Shown: piece after piece, positions 1-9,024 of the stretch | Numbering within the stretch: position 1 is the stretch's first letter | How the letters are laid out: each line of letters opens with the position of its first letter | Origin: Alnus glutinosa | Taxonomy: Eukaryota > Streptophyta > Magnoliopsida > Fagales > Betulaceae | Direction of reading: 5' to 3' | DNA: 64,000 nucleotides | Assembly: GCF_958979055.1 (NCBI RefSeq) | Contig: NC_084887.1 | Span: forward strand, 33,830,620-33,894,619 | Notes under the pieces: generated by a model | The model's input: the letters and a program-made list of their open reading frames with translations, nothing else | Told to the model about the DNA's origin: nothing | Databases searched by the model: none | Made by a program: the position numbers and the translations under genes

Positions 1-986
1 CTGTGCTTTCTTTCATTTAATCCTGCAACACGATTGACAGAAGACTCCAAAGACAATGAGGCTGTTGGGGAAGGCAGGGCCTTCTTTACAGCTACTTTGG
101 ATGTCCCAGTCGTCTTGCCAATTTGGACATCACTTTTTCTCAGGCTACTTATACCTCCTGAAAATTTAGGAGAAGATATTGGCTTCATTGTCAAAGATTC
201 TGGCTTCAAAGAAGTAGCATGCTTCATAGACAAGTTTAAATTTTTAGCTTTTGATAAAACTTTTTTCGAATAAACTTCCACTTTTTCAGAAGATGATGAC
301 ACTTCCCGCTTCCCAATTTTGACATCACCTTTTCTTAGGCTACTTATACCTCCTGAAAATTTAGGAGAAGATATTGGCTTCACTGTCAAAGATTCCGGCT
401 TCATAGACAAGTTCAAGTTTTTAGCTTTTGATGAACCTTTTTTCGAAGAAACTTCCACTTTTTCAGAAGATGACACTTCCCGCGTCATGGTTTTCGGGGG
501 ATCATATGTGCGGGTTTTCGCATGTGGGGAAGATTTAAACTTGACCCCTGATGTCTTTCTCCTCTCCGCCAGAACTTTACTTTCTGTCGGATTTTTGCTG
601 ACAGGTAATTGTGTTGGCACTTCCTGCTTAATGGTCTGAGGGATATCAGACTCATGGGATTTGGAGTCAGATGACGGTTTGAGCTTGACCACTGGCGTCT
701 TCTTCCTCCCTGGCAGATCTACACTGACTAGTAGATATTCCGTGTCAGGGGTTTTTTTTACAACTCTCTTCAGTATGTGGCTTCTTGCCTTTGCTTCTAA
801 TGCATGTTTCCTCCCATATTTACAAAAATCATGACAGGAACCAGTAGAAGCCCTGAGGTAATGAGGAAGAACAGTTTCTCCACCATTTGAAGAACTTGCT
901 TTTCCCGTAGAATTTCTTCTCAAATTATTGCCATCTGACTTAGTTATTTCAGGGGTCAAAGGTAAATTGACACCTTCCTCAGCCAT
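1..986 (-). CDS. Plant calmodulin-binding-domain protein, N-terminal part (cut by left edge)
   Basis: The reading frame starts at the ATG at 986-984 and stays open to base 1, giving about 328 residues; the C-terminus lies outside the window. The start follows a clear splice acceptor at 1034-1036 and is the first ATG of that exon. Residues about 42-62 contain LPHYLRASTGSCHDFCKYGR, a hallmark I recognise from the Arabidopsis At5g39380/At5g15430 group of plant calmodulin-binding proteins. The rest is low-complexity, rich in Lys, Ser, Pro and Val, with recurring RK(K)T-V-K phrases and a near-exact internal duplication. In this family the calmodulin-binding helix is at the C-terminus, so it should lie beyond base 1 and cannot be seen here. 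Role: probable calcium/calmodulin effector; biochemical function is not established by the sequence. Confidence 0.85.
   Translation of the reverse strand, partial: MAEEGVNLPLTPEITKSDGNNLRRNSTGKASSSNGGETVLPHYLRASTGSCHDFCKYGRKHALEAKARSHILKRVVKKTPDTEYLLVSVDLPGRKKTPVVKLKPSSDSKSHESDIPQTIKQEVPTQLPVSKNPTESKVLAERRKTSGVKFKSSPHAKTRTYDPPKTMTREVSSSEKVEVSSKKGSSKAKNLNLSMKPESLTVKPISSPKFSGGISSLRKGDVKIGKREVSSSSEKVEVYSKKVLSKAKNLNLSMKHATSLKPESLTMKPISSPKFSGGISSLRKSDVQIGKTTGTSKVAVKKALPSPTASLSLESSVNRVAGLNERKH
114..490 (-). repeat. In-frame tandem duplication inside the calmodulin-binding protein gene
   Basis: Two copies of a roughly 58-65 codon unit lie head to tail (about 114-303 and 310-490). The copies are offset by 195 nt at one side and 177 nt at the other, because one copy carries an extra 18 nt (six codons around KHATSL). 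All differences keep the frame. Both encode a unit with the segments KAKNLNLSMK, PISSPKFSGGISSLRK and EVSSS-EKVEV-SKK. The high nucleotide identity suggests a recent unequal exchange. Confidence 0.85.
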
Positions 987-1870
987 CAGATAGGAAAGAG
1001 ATATATACAGAACAAAACTCAGAAGAGAAAAACCTGAAAGTCATCGAAAGGAATATTACAGTTGATGCAAAGGAATAGTACGAGTCAAAATCAACTGAAC
1101 TAAATGAACAAGTTATGATTGATAAGAAAGAGAAAAATAAATAAATAAAAGAAGTAGATGTAGCAGTGCAGTATAAATAAACATACCAAGATTGTCTCTA
1201 AAATTTTGTAGTATAGAAAACTTCAGGCAAGAAATATCTCCACAAGATCTTCAACCTGAAAACAAGAAAAAGGGAAACGTTACATATATCTTTTAAGATC
1301 AATTGAAACTGAAGCATACTATAACTGATGATATAAATTATATGAAATAATATGTTCTGAATTTTGATGGAGATTAGACACCAATTGAAATAATGATAAA
1401 ATTATGAATTTACAGTAGGAAAAAAAATGCACAAGCTTTCAAAACTACTTCTCTGTTATGGCTTAAAAATTTCCCAGAACACTAGTAAAAAGAATAAATG
1501 ATTTCTTGTACCTCACTTCTGAAGTAAATATCATATAAATCAAACAAATTTACAAGGTATAGATCAAACAGCTCTAGCAAGGCAATTTACAAGGTTCTCT
1601 TTCATTCAAATTTTGTTCTGTCCAATCTCTTTGGACCGATGAAGAGCAAAATATTCACTTAGTTCTTGTAATTAACAAAACAAACAGACAAATGGTATCG
1701 CTTAACAACTAAATCGAAATAAGAACTCCTCAACTGTCGATAAGTCCCATATAACAACCAAAATTATATGGTCATATATAAAAATACAATCCTCTCAGAC
1801 TTTCAGTGCAGGCAAATAATAGCGAACTAGAGGATCCGTCATACTTGTGCAATTTCTAAGTCCCCTACAG

Positions 1871-1903
<33 letters not shown>

Positions 1904-2900
1904 GCTCCACAAACGTCATTTGTTTAATGAAACAGATATCATTCTCCAAATAAAAGAATCCAATTGGAATTGAATTGAACATCACCAGATTCGTTTCTAA
2001 TTACAAATATCAGGTAAAAAAACACAGATATAGAATTAATTTCATACGAAACAAAAACAAAAGTAAGCATTCCGGCTTTGCATTCAGGGAGCAAACAAGT
2101 AATGTTAACTCCAAAATCTCTAATTTAACAAACACCAAACAATGAGAACTGTGAGCAAACAACAATATCACCCAGACAAGGCAAGTCCATTCCCAAACTC
2201 TCATCGTTCTTCAAACCCATCTCCAGAAATCAGAAACCGAGCACATCCCACATCAAAACATCATTAAAGAGAATAAAAAGCATAAAACAGCGTCTCATAG
2301 CAAGCGTCAAAGCTAAGTAACCCCTCAAATACCACACGAAACAACCATTCCACAACCAAAACCCACAAAGGACAGATTGCCAACACGCACGCACCCATAA
2401 CAACAAACCAATGGAGCAGAAACCAGACTCAGCCAAAGCTTTCTCTACACCCGAGTCCACCATCGAAACCTCAATTTTCAGCAGACCCACGTGTGTAAAG
2501 GGGGAAAAGAACCAAAACCCACCTAAAATTCTGAGAGAACAAATTGGCTTTATACGGGGAATTAGGAGGCTCAGCAATGGCCCTGAAAAAGCGTAGAGAC
2601 ACACACCTCTCTTTTATCCTCCTATTTGGGTTCCCCTCAGATAAAGGCTGCTTAACCAGAAAGCGAAGAAAAAGCAAACCGAAATATATGAATGAACGAA
2701 TGCTGCGTGCTCGCGTGTAAGATCCTTTTTTCGTAATTAACAAAAAAAAGCATAAAAGAAATATGTACGTGGGATTGCTTCGAAGATCGTGCAACCAACT
2801 CTTTCTGTTTGGTGTTAATTTCTTTCTATTTTCTGGTTGGCTGGGCTGTTCTCTGCTCTGTGCGTTTGTTACAGAATCCAAGAAAGACACACAGAGAGAG
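987..2900 (-). other. 5' leader exons and introns of the calmodulin-binding protein gene
   Basis: Upstream of the start codon, an acceptor (TTTCAG, ending at 1034) opens the coding exon. A further non-coding exon is visible at 1187-1255 between an acceptor (TTTTCAG) and a donor (CTTG then GTATGT). The promoter-proximal exon is probably near 2600-2900, where the minus strand begins with a CT-rich run typical of plant leaders, but I cannot fix its ends. The open frames in 2230-2890 overlap one another and look like chance. Confidence 0.5.
1877..1903. repeat. AT dinucleotide microsatellite
   Basis: An uninterrupted (AT)n run of about 27 bases within the leader intron region of the calmodulin-binding protein gene. 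Confidence 0.95.
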
Positions 2901-3530
2901 AGAGAGAAGGAAAGTGTGGGAAATAGAGAATCGGCTCCCGCACGAAACTGAAGAAAGGGTTAAGAATCTTAAAATATGGCATATTTATGAAGTAAAGGGC
3001 ACGTTTGAAATGGTATAATTTTATTTTATTATTATTATTTTTATAGATAGAAATGGTATAATGTTAACATTTCATAAATGTGCCCCTTTGGGTTTGAGGG
3101 AGATTTTTTCAAATTATTTACAAAAATTTAATTTCCATCTCATTCTTTTGAGAATATTATAGCTTTTTATTACAAGTATTGTGGCAGTCAACATGCGAGA
3201 ACTCGTATAAATTACACGTAAATTTGTAAAAGACTTATAATAAAATAAAACCCTCAAAACTTTTCAATTAATTTTGTCGTGCTAAATAATTTTTTTTTTA
3301 AAATATTTTTTTTAAAAAAAAATATTTATTTTTGAACAAGATCCTTTTTAATATTTTTATTTAAGACCATTTCAAATACGTGGTGCTAAACATGTTGTTA
3401 GGGTCAATGTCGTCTTTATCGTGAAGTACAAAATGTCGTGAGATTAGGGCCCGTTTGATATACACGAAATACATGCGATGAGCGATGACATATCTGAAAA
3501 GTCATTTTGGAATTAAAATTAAATTTTAAT

Positions 3531-3932
3531 TTTTGAGAGCATCTCATTTTCTTGTTATTTTTTTTTTTTTTTTGCAATTAATGGGCTATAGAATGCAAGA
3601 AAGCTACTATATTTCAACAATACACTTTTTCCCTTCATGATTAAGGGTGCATTTGAGATTGCGATTTCGTGCGATTTTAAACCAAATCGCAGAACATAAA
3701 TCATTTGGAAACTGCATTTTTAAAAATTGCGATTTGAAAACGTAGAAAATCTGTTTTTTCAAATCGCAGGTAAGATTGTGCTTTTTGAAACCGCAGAATT
3801 TTAAAGGCTAATTTGCGATTTTGCCAAACGCTTAACTGTGTTTTTAAAAATCACTTTTTTCAAATCGCACATTTTAAAATCGTGATTTTAAATCGCACTT
3901 TTTAAAATCGCAAACCCAAACGGACCCTAAGT

Positions 3933-3963
<31 letters not shown>

Positions 3964-4075
3964 ATCTTTTGAAAGCATCTCATTTTCTTGTTATTTTTTG
4001 TAATTAATGGGCTATAGATTAATGCTAGAAAGCTACTATATATATTTCAACAATAAACTTCCCTTCATGATTAAG
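3531..4075. repeat. About 110-bp direct duplication, one copy interrupted by a MITE
   Basis: Copy A (3531-3644) and copy B (3967-4075) share the same succession of phrases: GCATCTCATTTTCTTG, AATTAATGGGCTATAGA, AAAGCTACTATAT, TTCAACAATA and CCCTTCATGATTAA. Copy A ends exactly where the MITE at 3645 begins. Copy B runs on without it, so B acts as an empty-site control for the insertion. A short GT/AT repeat lies between the MITE and copy B. Confidence 0.85.
3645..3927. mobile_element. Tourist-like (PIF/Harbinger type) MITE with TAA target duplication
   Basis: The 283-bp element begins GGGTGCATTTGAGATTGCGA and its reversed end begins GGGTCCGTTTGGGTTTGCGA, giving imperfect terminal inverted repeats of over 20 bp. 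It is flanked by TAA at 3642-3644 and 3928-3930. The interior repeats GCGATTT/AAATCGC motifs on both strands and would fold back. GGGnnnGTTTGG ends with a TAA/TTA duplication are the known mark of Tourist-like elements. No coding capacity. A related copy lies at 60635-60844. Confidence 0.85.
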
Positions 4076-4225
4076 AAATATAGTTAATGTAACAGAAGAT
4101 ATTATCTCTAATTTTTTTAACTTTGAATTACCTCGGATCTTAAATTAAAGGAGATATAGTTAATGTAACAAAAGATAATATCTATATAATTATCTATAGT
4201 TTTTAACTTTGAATAATCTCTTTGT
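4076..4225. repeat. Tandem duplication with 76-bp period
   Basis: ATATAGTTAATGTAACA followed by AGATAATATCT-like sequence and TTTTTAACTTTGAAT occurs twice, starting near 4078 and 4154. The second copy is diverged by short indels. It directly follows duplicated copy B, so this spot has been locally duplicated more than once. Confidence 0.75.
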
Positions 4226-4606
4226 ATTTTATATATGAGAAATGCTTCCTTAATGCTATATTCCAGTAATCTTAACCATGTCAATAAAATCACTATTTCA
4301 AACCTTTTATATTTGGATCAAGATCCTCTTAATTTTAAGTGAAAAAAGATGATTCATTTTATGGTCCGAATTGTATTTTACGTATTTAATAGGTTTATAT
4401 ATTGTCATATGGTAAATATGTCGAATCGTTATTTAAAATTTTTAAATAACTTGACACTATACATGTATGTGCCGTGTCCACCATACCACACAACATTATT
4501 GGCTTTGATACCATTTGCTAGGGACACTATTTAATCCAAAAGCTCTCATGTTCATATTTATTAAATTTTTCCAATGTAAACTTTAATCGTTTTACACTTA
4601 CATTTA

Positions 4607-4814
4607 GATCGGGATCCTCTAAAATTATTTGCTTGAATTTGAGAAAATTCGGACATGTAATTGTGAGAAACTACTTATGGGACTTACTTGACCGGATAAG
4701 TATTTGAACAATCTAATTTTATTTGGTCAAGTAAGTCTCATAAGTGGTCTCTCACGATCATCATTCTAAATTCTTTAAATTTAAACAAATAATTATAGAA
4801 GAATTTAATCCGTC
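4607..4814. mobile_element. Foldback MITE with arms of about 90 bp
   Basis: The left arm (from GATCGGGATCCTCTAAAATT) is an imperfect inverted copy of the right arm (4714-4814). Matching blocks include ATTATTTG, CTTATG-GACTTACTTGACC and a GAATTT-rich stretch. The hairpin loop is near 4690-4715. No frame or conserved protein is present. No clean target duplication was seen, so the superfamily is not assigned. Confidence 0.7.
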
Positions 4815-5299
4815 GCAAGTTGTATACTCAACCCAAACTAAATGATGATTATCATAATTGGCAATGATAATTTGGATTTTGTAACCACATGCTGATGGTC
4901 CTCTCTCTCATTCATGTGGACCGACTTTTTATGAAATCATGTCCTACCATATATATGTGTGTATTAAATGTAAAGCAACATATCATGGATAACGTTTCTT
5001 ATCAATACTTAAATCTTTTTTTCTTGGTCGGTTGCAAAATGTGACATTTTGTAATAGCAATTTCAAAAGTTAACCAGAACTTAGATTATGTGAGTCATGT
5101 TTTTTCTGTTTTTTAATGCATTCTCTCAACTCTCAACTCTCAACTCTCAAGGCATAACGTCAAGGAACAGGGATCTCATTGGTTGATGTAGCTCCAAGTC
5201 ACACCTCTTTTTTACATGAAAATTATTTAAAATTTTAAAATCAAACTCACTTGCCCAAATGAAAAATATTTTAGGGACTCCAATGCTTTAGATGTACAA

Positions 5300-5640
5300 A
5301 GTATAGTCAGAATCCCGCACAATACTGCTGGATTCCGGCCATAAGGGCCAAATTTTAGCAAATTTTGCCAGAATTTGAGTTGGCTGAATTTCATAAAGGT
5401 GGCCGAAATTTGGCAAACTAGCTGAATTTCGGCCATACTGGCCAAATTCCTGCTAATTTAGACAGAATTTAGTTGTTGGAATCCAGCGATGATACCGGAT
5501 GTCATTGAATTCCGGCAAGCCAGTGCCAAATTCCAGCACCAGCTGGATTCCGGCCTGTTTTGTTGGAATTCGACGATCGGATACCAAAATTCTGAAACTT
5601 TCGGCGGTAGATTCGGGCTACCAACAAACTCTAATGCCCA
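5300..5640. repeat. Degenerate short-motif repeat block (GGAATTCCGGC-like)
   Basis: Variants of GAATTCCGGCC, GCCAAATT and CAGAATTT recur about a dozen times in both orientations over about 340 bp, with patches of inverted symmetry (for example TTTCGGCCATACTGGCCAAA). This resembles an old satellite-like or retroelement-derived block. No family assignment is possible by eye. Confidence 0.45.
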
Positions 5641-7344
5641 GTGGTGACGGATTTCTACAAACTTGTATGTAATAATAAAAAGTTTAAATCTAAAAAATTA
5701 TTTAAATCTTTTTTCAAAAATTAAATAGGCTTTTACGGTAATTGAAAATGATTTTCGTTGACAATTATTTTTCGGTTGTACCAAACACCCAAAAATACAT
5801 AAAATATTTTATGCCCAAACAATCAAAGATGGACAAAATATTATTTTTCAAATTAGAATCGAATAAATTCTTTAATTGGGTTTATTAATTCGATGTATGT
5901 TGTTAAAGCGTATTACATTTTTAGTGGAACATGTGATTCATAATCTAAGGATATATGTTAGTTTTATAGACCGAATTAAATAATTTTTTTCTGACCCAAT
6001 TTAAAAAAAAAAAATTATTGTAATTAAATAGAGGTTGCGCCTATTCTCGGCTTAACGAGTAGCATTTCCCATAAATATATAAAAAGAAAAATAGTTTCAA
6101 TATCTAAGAAAAAAATAAAAAAAAAAAAAGAAAGAAAAAAGAAAAGTAGCTAAGGAACTTACCGACATATAGCCTGGCAGCCATCGTCTTGAAAACTTTG
6201 AACATTGTTAACTTGCCGACATAAGATTGTAAACCATAATGTTATGATTAAGTGGCTTCATTACCATTCATACTAATTTATTTAACAATGATAACCTGGT
6301 TCATAACTCTTAACTATCTATTGTACTTAATAAATAAGACTTCAAAGAAATACTTGAACAGATTGGGATCTTCTACAATCTCCTGCCTAAGTAATTGGAC
6401 AAGAGGACCCTATCGAGTGATCTAGTTTTTCAGTGATTTGCCATTCAGGAACAACAAACGTGATTATAGCTCAGATGTGGTCCATTTGTTGAGTTTTATA
6501 AGGACTCTCTGATATTTACTGTCCAACTTATTAGCTCATATAAAGTCCATTTGCCTGAATAGAAGGCGGGTTGTTCGAGATCTCCTTAGACATATAAATT
6601 TTATAACGATTTTCTCATATCTTTTGTCCAATTTACTAGCAATGCGAACAACAAAATTGATGAATATCTCTATTCCAAGTAGCGTGAAAGAGAGAAAATT
6701 GTCAAAAATTTTCATGGTAGGAAATCCCATCCACTCTTGAAATGGTTCCAATTGACTTGATGTTGGATAATCATTATCATTATGAATGGGGAAGTTGGGA
6801 AACACAAAAGAGCTTCAGCTAATGAAAGTCAGACATTCAACTTTCTAGTGCCTGTTCCACTTAGTTTCTTTCCCTTTTTTTTTTGGAAGGTTTTGGGATA
6901 ATATCATTAATCCACCACCCAAGAAAACGGAATTTCTTGGCAGGTTTTGGTGGTTAGCATTTCAGAAACTTGGAGGATGATGACAAAGGAAGAGGTGGGG
7001 TTTCCAAGGAGAGGCTATAAGCTTCCTTTGCGGAGGGGGGAAAGTGGTCTTCTTTAATAATCATTTAGGGTTGAGGAAGAAAAAGAAGGTGGGTGCAGCA
7101 GGAAGGATAGAAAGGCATTGCCCTAAAGCTTTGACAAAGTCATGGCCAAATGGTACCAAGATAAGCAGAAAAAGGAGGAAAGAGACAATATAGTATAATA
7201 GTAATTGGAAAAATCTCCTTGGATTCTCTCTCTTTCTCTCCTACCTTCAGATCTCGCATGTTCTTAGAAAGCCACTTTCATATAGGGTCCAGGGCCACAC
7301 CCACACACAAACAAAAAAATAAAATAAATAAAAGTTAAATTGGT

Positions 7345-7841
7345 CCCTATAATTTGATTTTGTGATAAATAAACTCTAGGGTTTCAAAATGAACAAATAA
7401 CTTTTATATGATATGCTTATATATCAAATAAGTCATACAAATTCCGATAGTTTTTTCAGCACGTTCATTATAAAATTATAAATTTATCCTTAAAAAATTA
7501 AAAGGTTTGACTTAAGTTATAATGGTGCTTTGGCTACCCTATAATCTTGAGGGGGTAGCCAAACTACTCCAGAGCCTCAAGGGTGGTTCAACCACTCTCA
7601 GATTCGATAATTGAAATGGTTTGCTATGGTCTCATGCTTTTCTTTTTCTTTTTTTTTTTTTTTTTTTTTTAATAAATTGTTACTAGAGGGTAAATTTGTA
7701 ATTTTATAATGACATTGTCGAAAAATGGTCCAAATTTGTACGGTAAGACTTATTTGTTACATGTGCATATATACCACGTGAAGGTTATTTGTTCATTTTA
7801 AAACCCTAAAGATTAATTTGTGTCAAAATCAAAGAATAGGA
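7345..7841. mobile_element. Foldback element of about 500 bp with long inverted arms
   Basis: The left arm (about 7345-7500) and right arm (about 7680-7841) are imperfect inverted copies over about 150 bp. Matched blocks include TTTGATTTTG, CTAGGGTTTCAAAATGAACA against CTTTAGGGTTTTAAAATGAA, AACAAATAA, CAAATAAGTC and TCATTATAAAATTA. The middle holds a poly(T) run near 7645-7670 and a small hairpin around GGGTAGCC. No transposase frame. A short open frame at 7820-8056 starts inside the right arm and looks like chance. Confidence 0.7.
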
Positions 7842-8325
7842 ATGGATTTAGCAATTTCCCATTGATTTATGTTATATGTGCATATGGACGTGCCGTGCCC
7901 ATCAGCGGAATTAAAAAACGAAATAAAAACGTCAATGTATTTGGTAGCCCAATTTTGTTGAGGAGGATGACCCTCCAACCAAAAGTAGGTTTATATTATG
8001 ATCAAGAAAATCAATGCTCTCATGTCTCATCCAATTCGAAAGTTAAATGGTCATGAATTGCATTCAATAGAGTGGTAGGTTTATTATGATTTTCCCATTT
8101 GAATGTTTACTTTTCCACTCGTTATCTGGAGGGCAAAGGCTTATGTGCATAGGGCCCTGTTTGGTTCATTCTTAAAACACACCTGATCTTTAACAAATAT
8201 TCAAGATTCCATAATTGCTTCTTTTCATATTCAAGAGTGTATAGTAATTTGATATGCCACAAAAAAACAAAAAAAAACAAAGCTGTTGAATTATTATCAA
8301 TTATGATTGCAGTTTGTGTTCATCA

Positions 8326-8447
8326 GATTAGGCTTAGGTTGTAGTTTTTTCAATGGTTAAGATCTAATTTCATTTTTTCTCTTTCTTATAAGACACTTGA
8401 AACTAGATCTTGACCATTGAAAAAATTACAGCATCTAAGCCAAATCC
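8326..8447. mobile_element. Mutator-type MITE, 122 bp, with perfect 10-bp target duplication
   Basis: The two ends are inverted repeats of about 42 bp. The left arm begins GATTAGGCTTAGG and the reversed right arm begins GGATTTGGCTTAG; both contain TTTTTTCAATGGT-AAGATCTA. GTGTTCATCA occurs just outside at 8316-8325 and again at 8448-8457, a perfect 10-bp direct repeat. Duplications of 9-10 bp with long inverted ends are typical of Mutator-like elements. Non-coding. Confidence 0.85.
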
Positions 8448-9024
8448 GTGTTCATCAACGTATTAAATTGCTCTGTAGACATCACCCAAGAACAAGTGAG
8501 AAAGAAAATGAAAAAGAGAAGCTTCCCATGTTAGAGTAAATTGCTTACCAAAGTTGGTTGAAGTTTATTAAGACACAACCTAAAGCAGTAAGGGCCCAAG
8601 ATCAGCTTATGTGGGTCTTGTATGCAATCGTGCAGGGAATATCCATAAGATTTGTGTGTTTAATAATGGCCAGTTATACAAGAAAACAGGGCCCCCTACC
8701 AGAAAGAACCAATGTAGGGCTCCTAGGAACAGCTCTTATTCTTTCTTAGCTGCTAAGTTAAAACTATGGGACACCTAGAGGACCATATTTGTAAAGAAGA
8801 ATTTCCCTTCACAAACAAAACACTCTTTGACACATGCATTTTCTTTTCAATTTTATGTTTTTTACTATGTATTTTTGTCCAACACTGGGAATTTGAACTG
8901 CCTTTCTCATCCCAAATTTTCAGAAACAGACATTGGGGAAATAGCATGTTATAACCTAAGGGTACAGGTGTTTGTAAATCTAAGAGGAGCAATCTTCACA
9001 AACAAAATTGCATGTCATGCTGTG

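Larger units (their letters stand above)
3000..9024. other. Gene-free intergenic stretch with mobile-element debris
   Basis: No open frame here has family features or splice logic. The DNA is AT-rich with long A/T runs. It holds the MITEs, foldbacks and duplications listed separately (3531-4225, 4607-4814, 7345-7841, 8326-8447) and a degenerate short-motif block near 5300-5640. I see nothing recognisable in 5650-7340 beyond poly(A/T) tracts, nor between 8450 and the end of the DUF4336 gene. Confidence 0.7.

Noticed and set aside
2230..2890. Overlapping open frames of 61-139 codons on both strands
   Set aside because: They overlap each other, show no family features and fall in the leader region of the calmodulin-binding protein gene.
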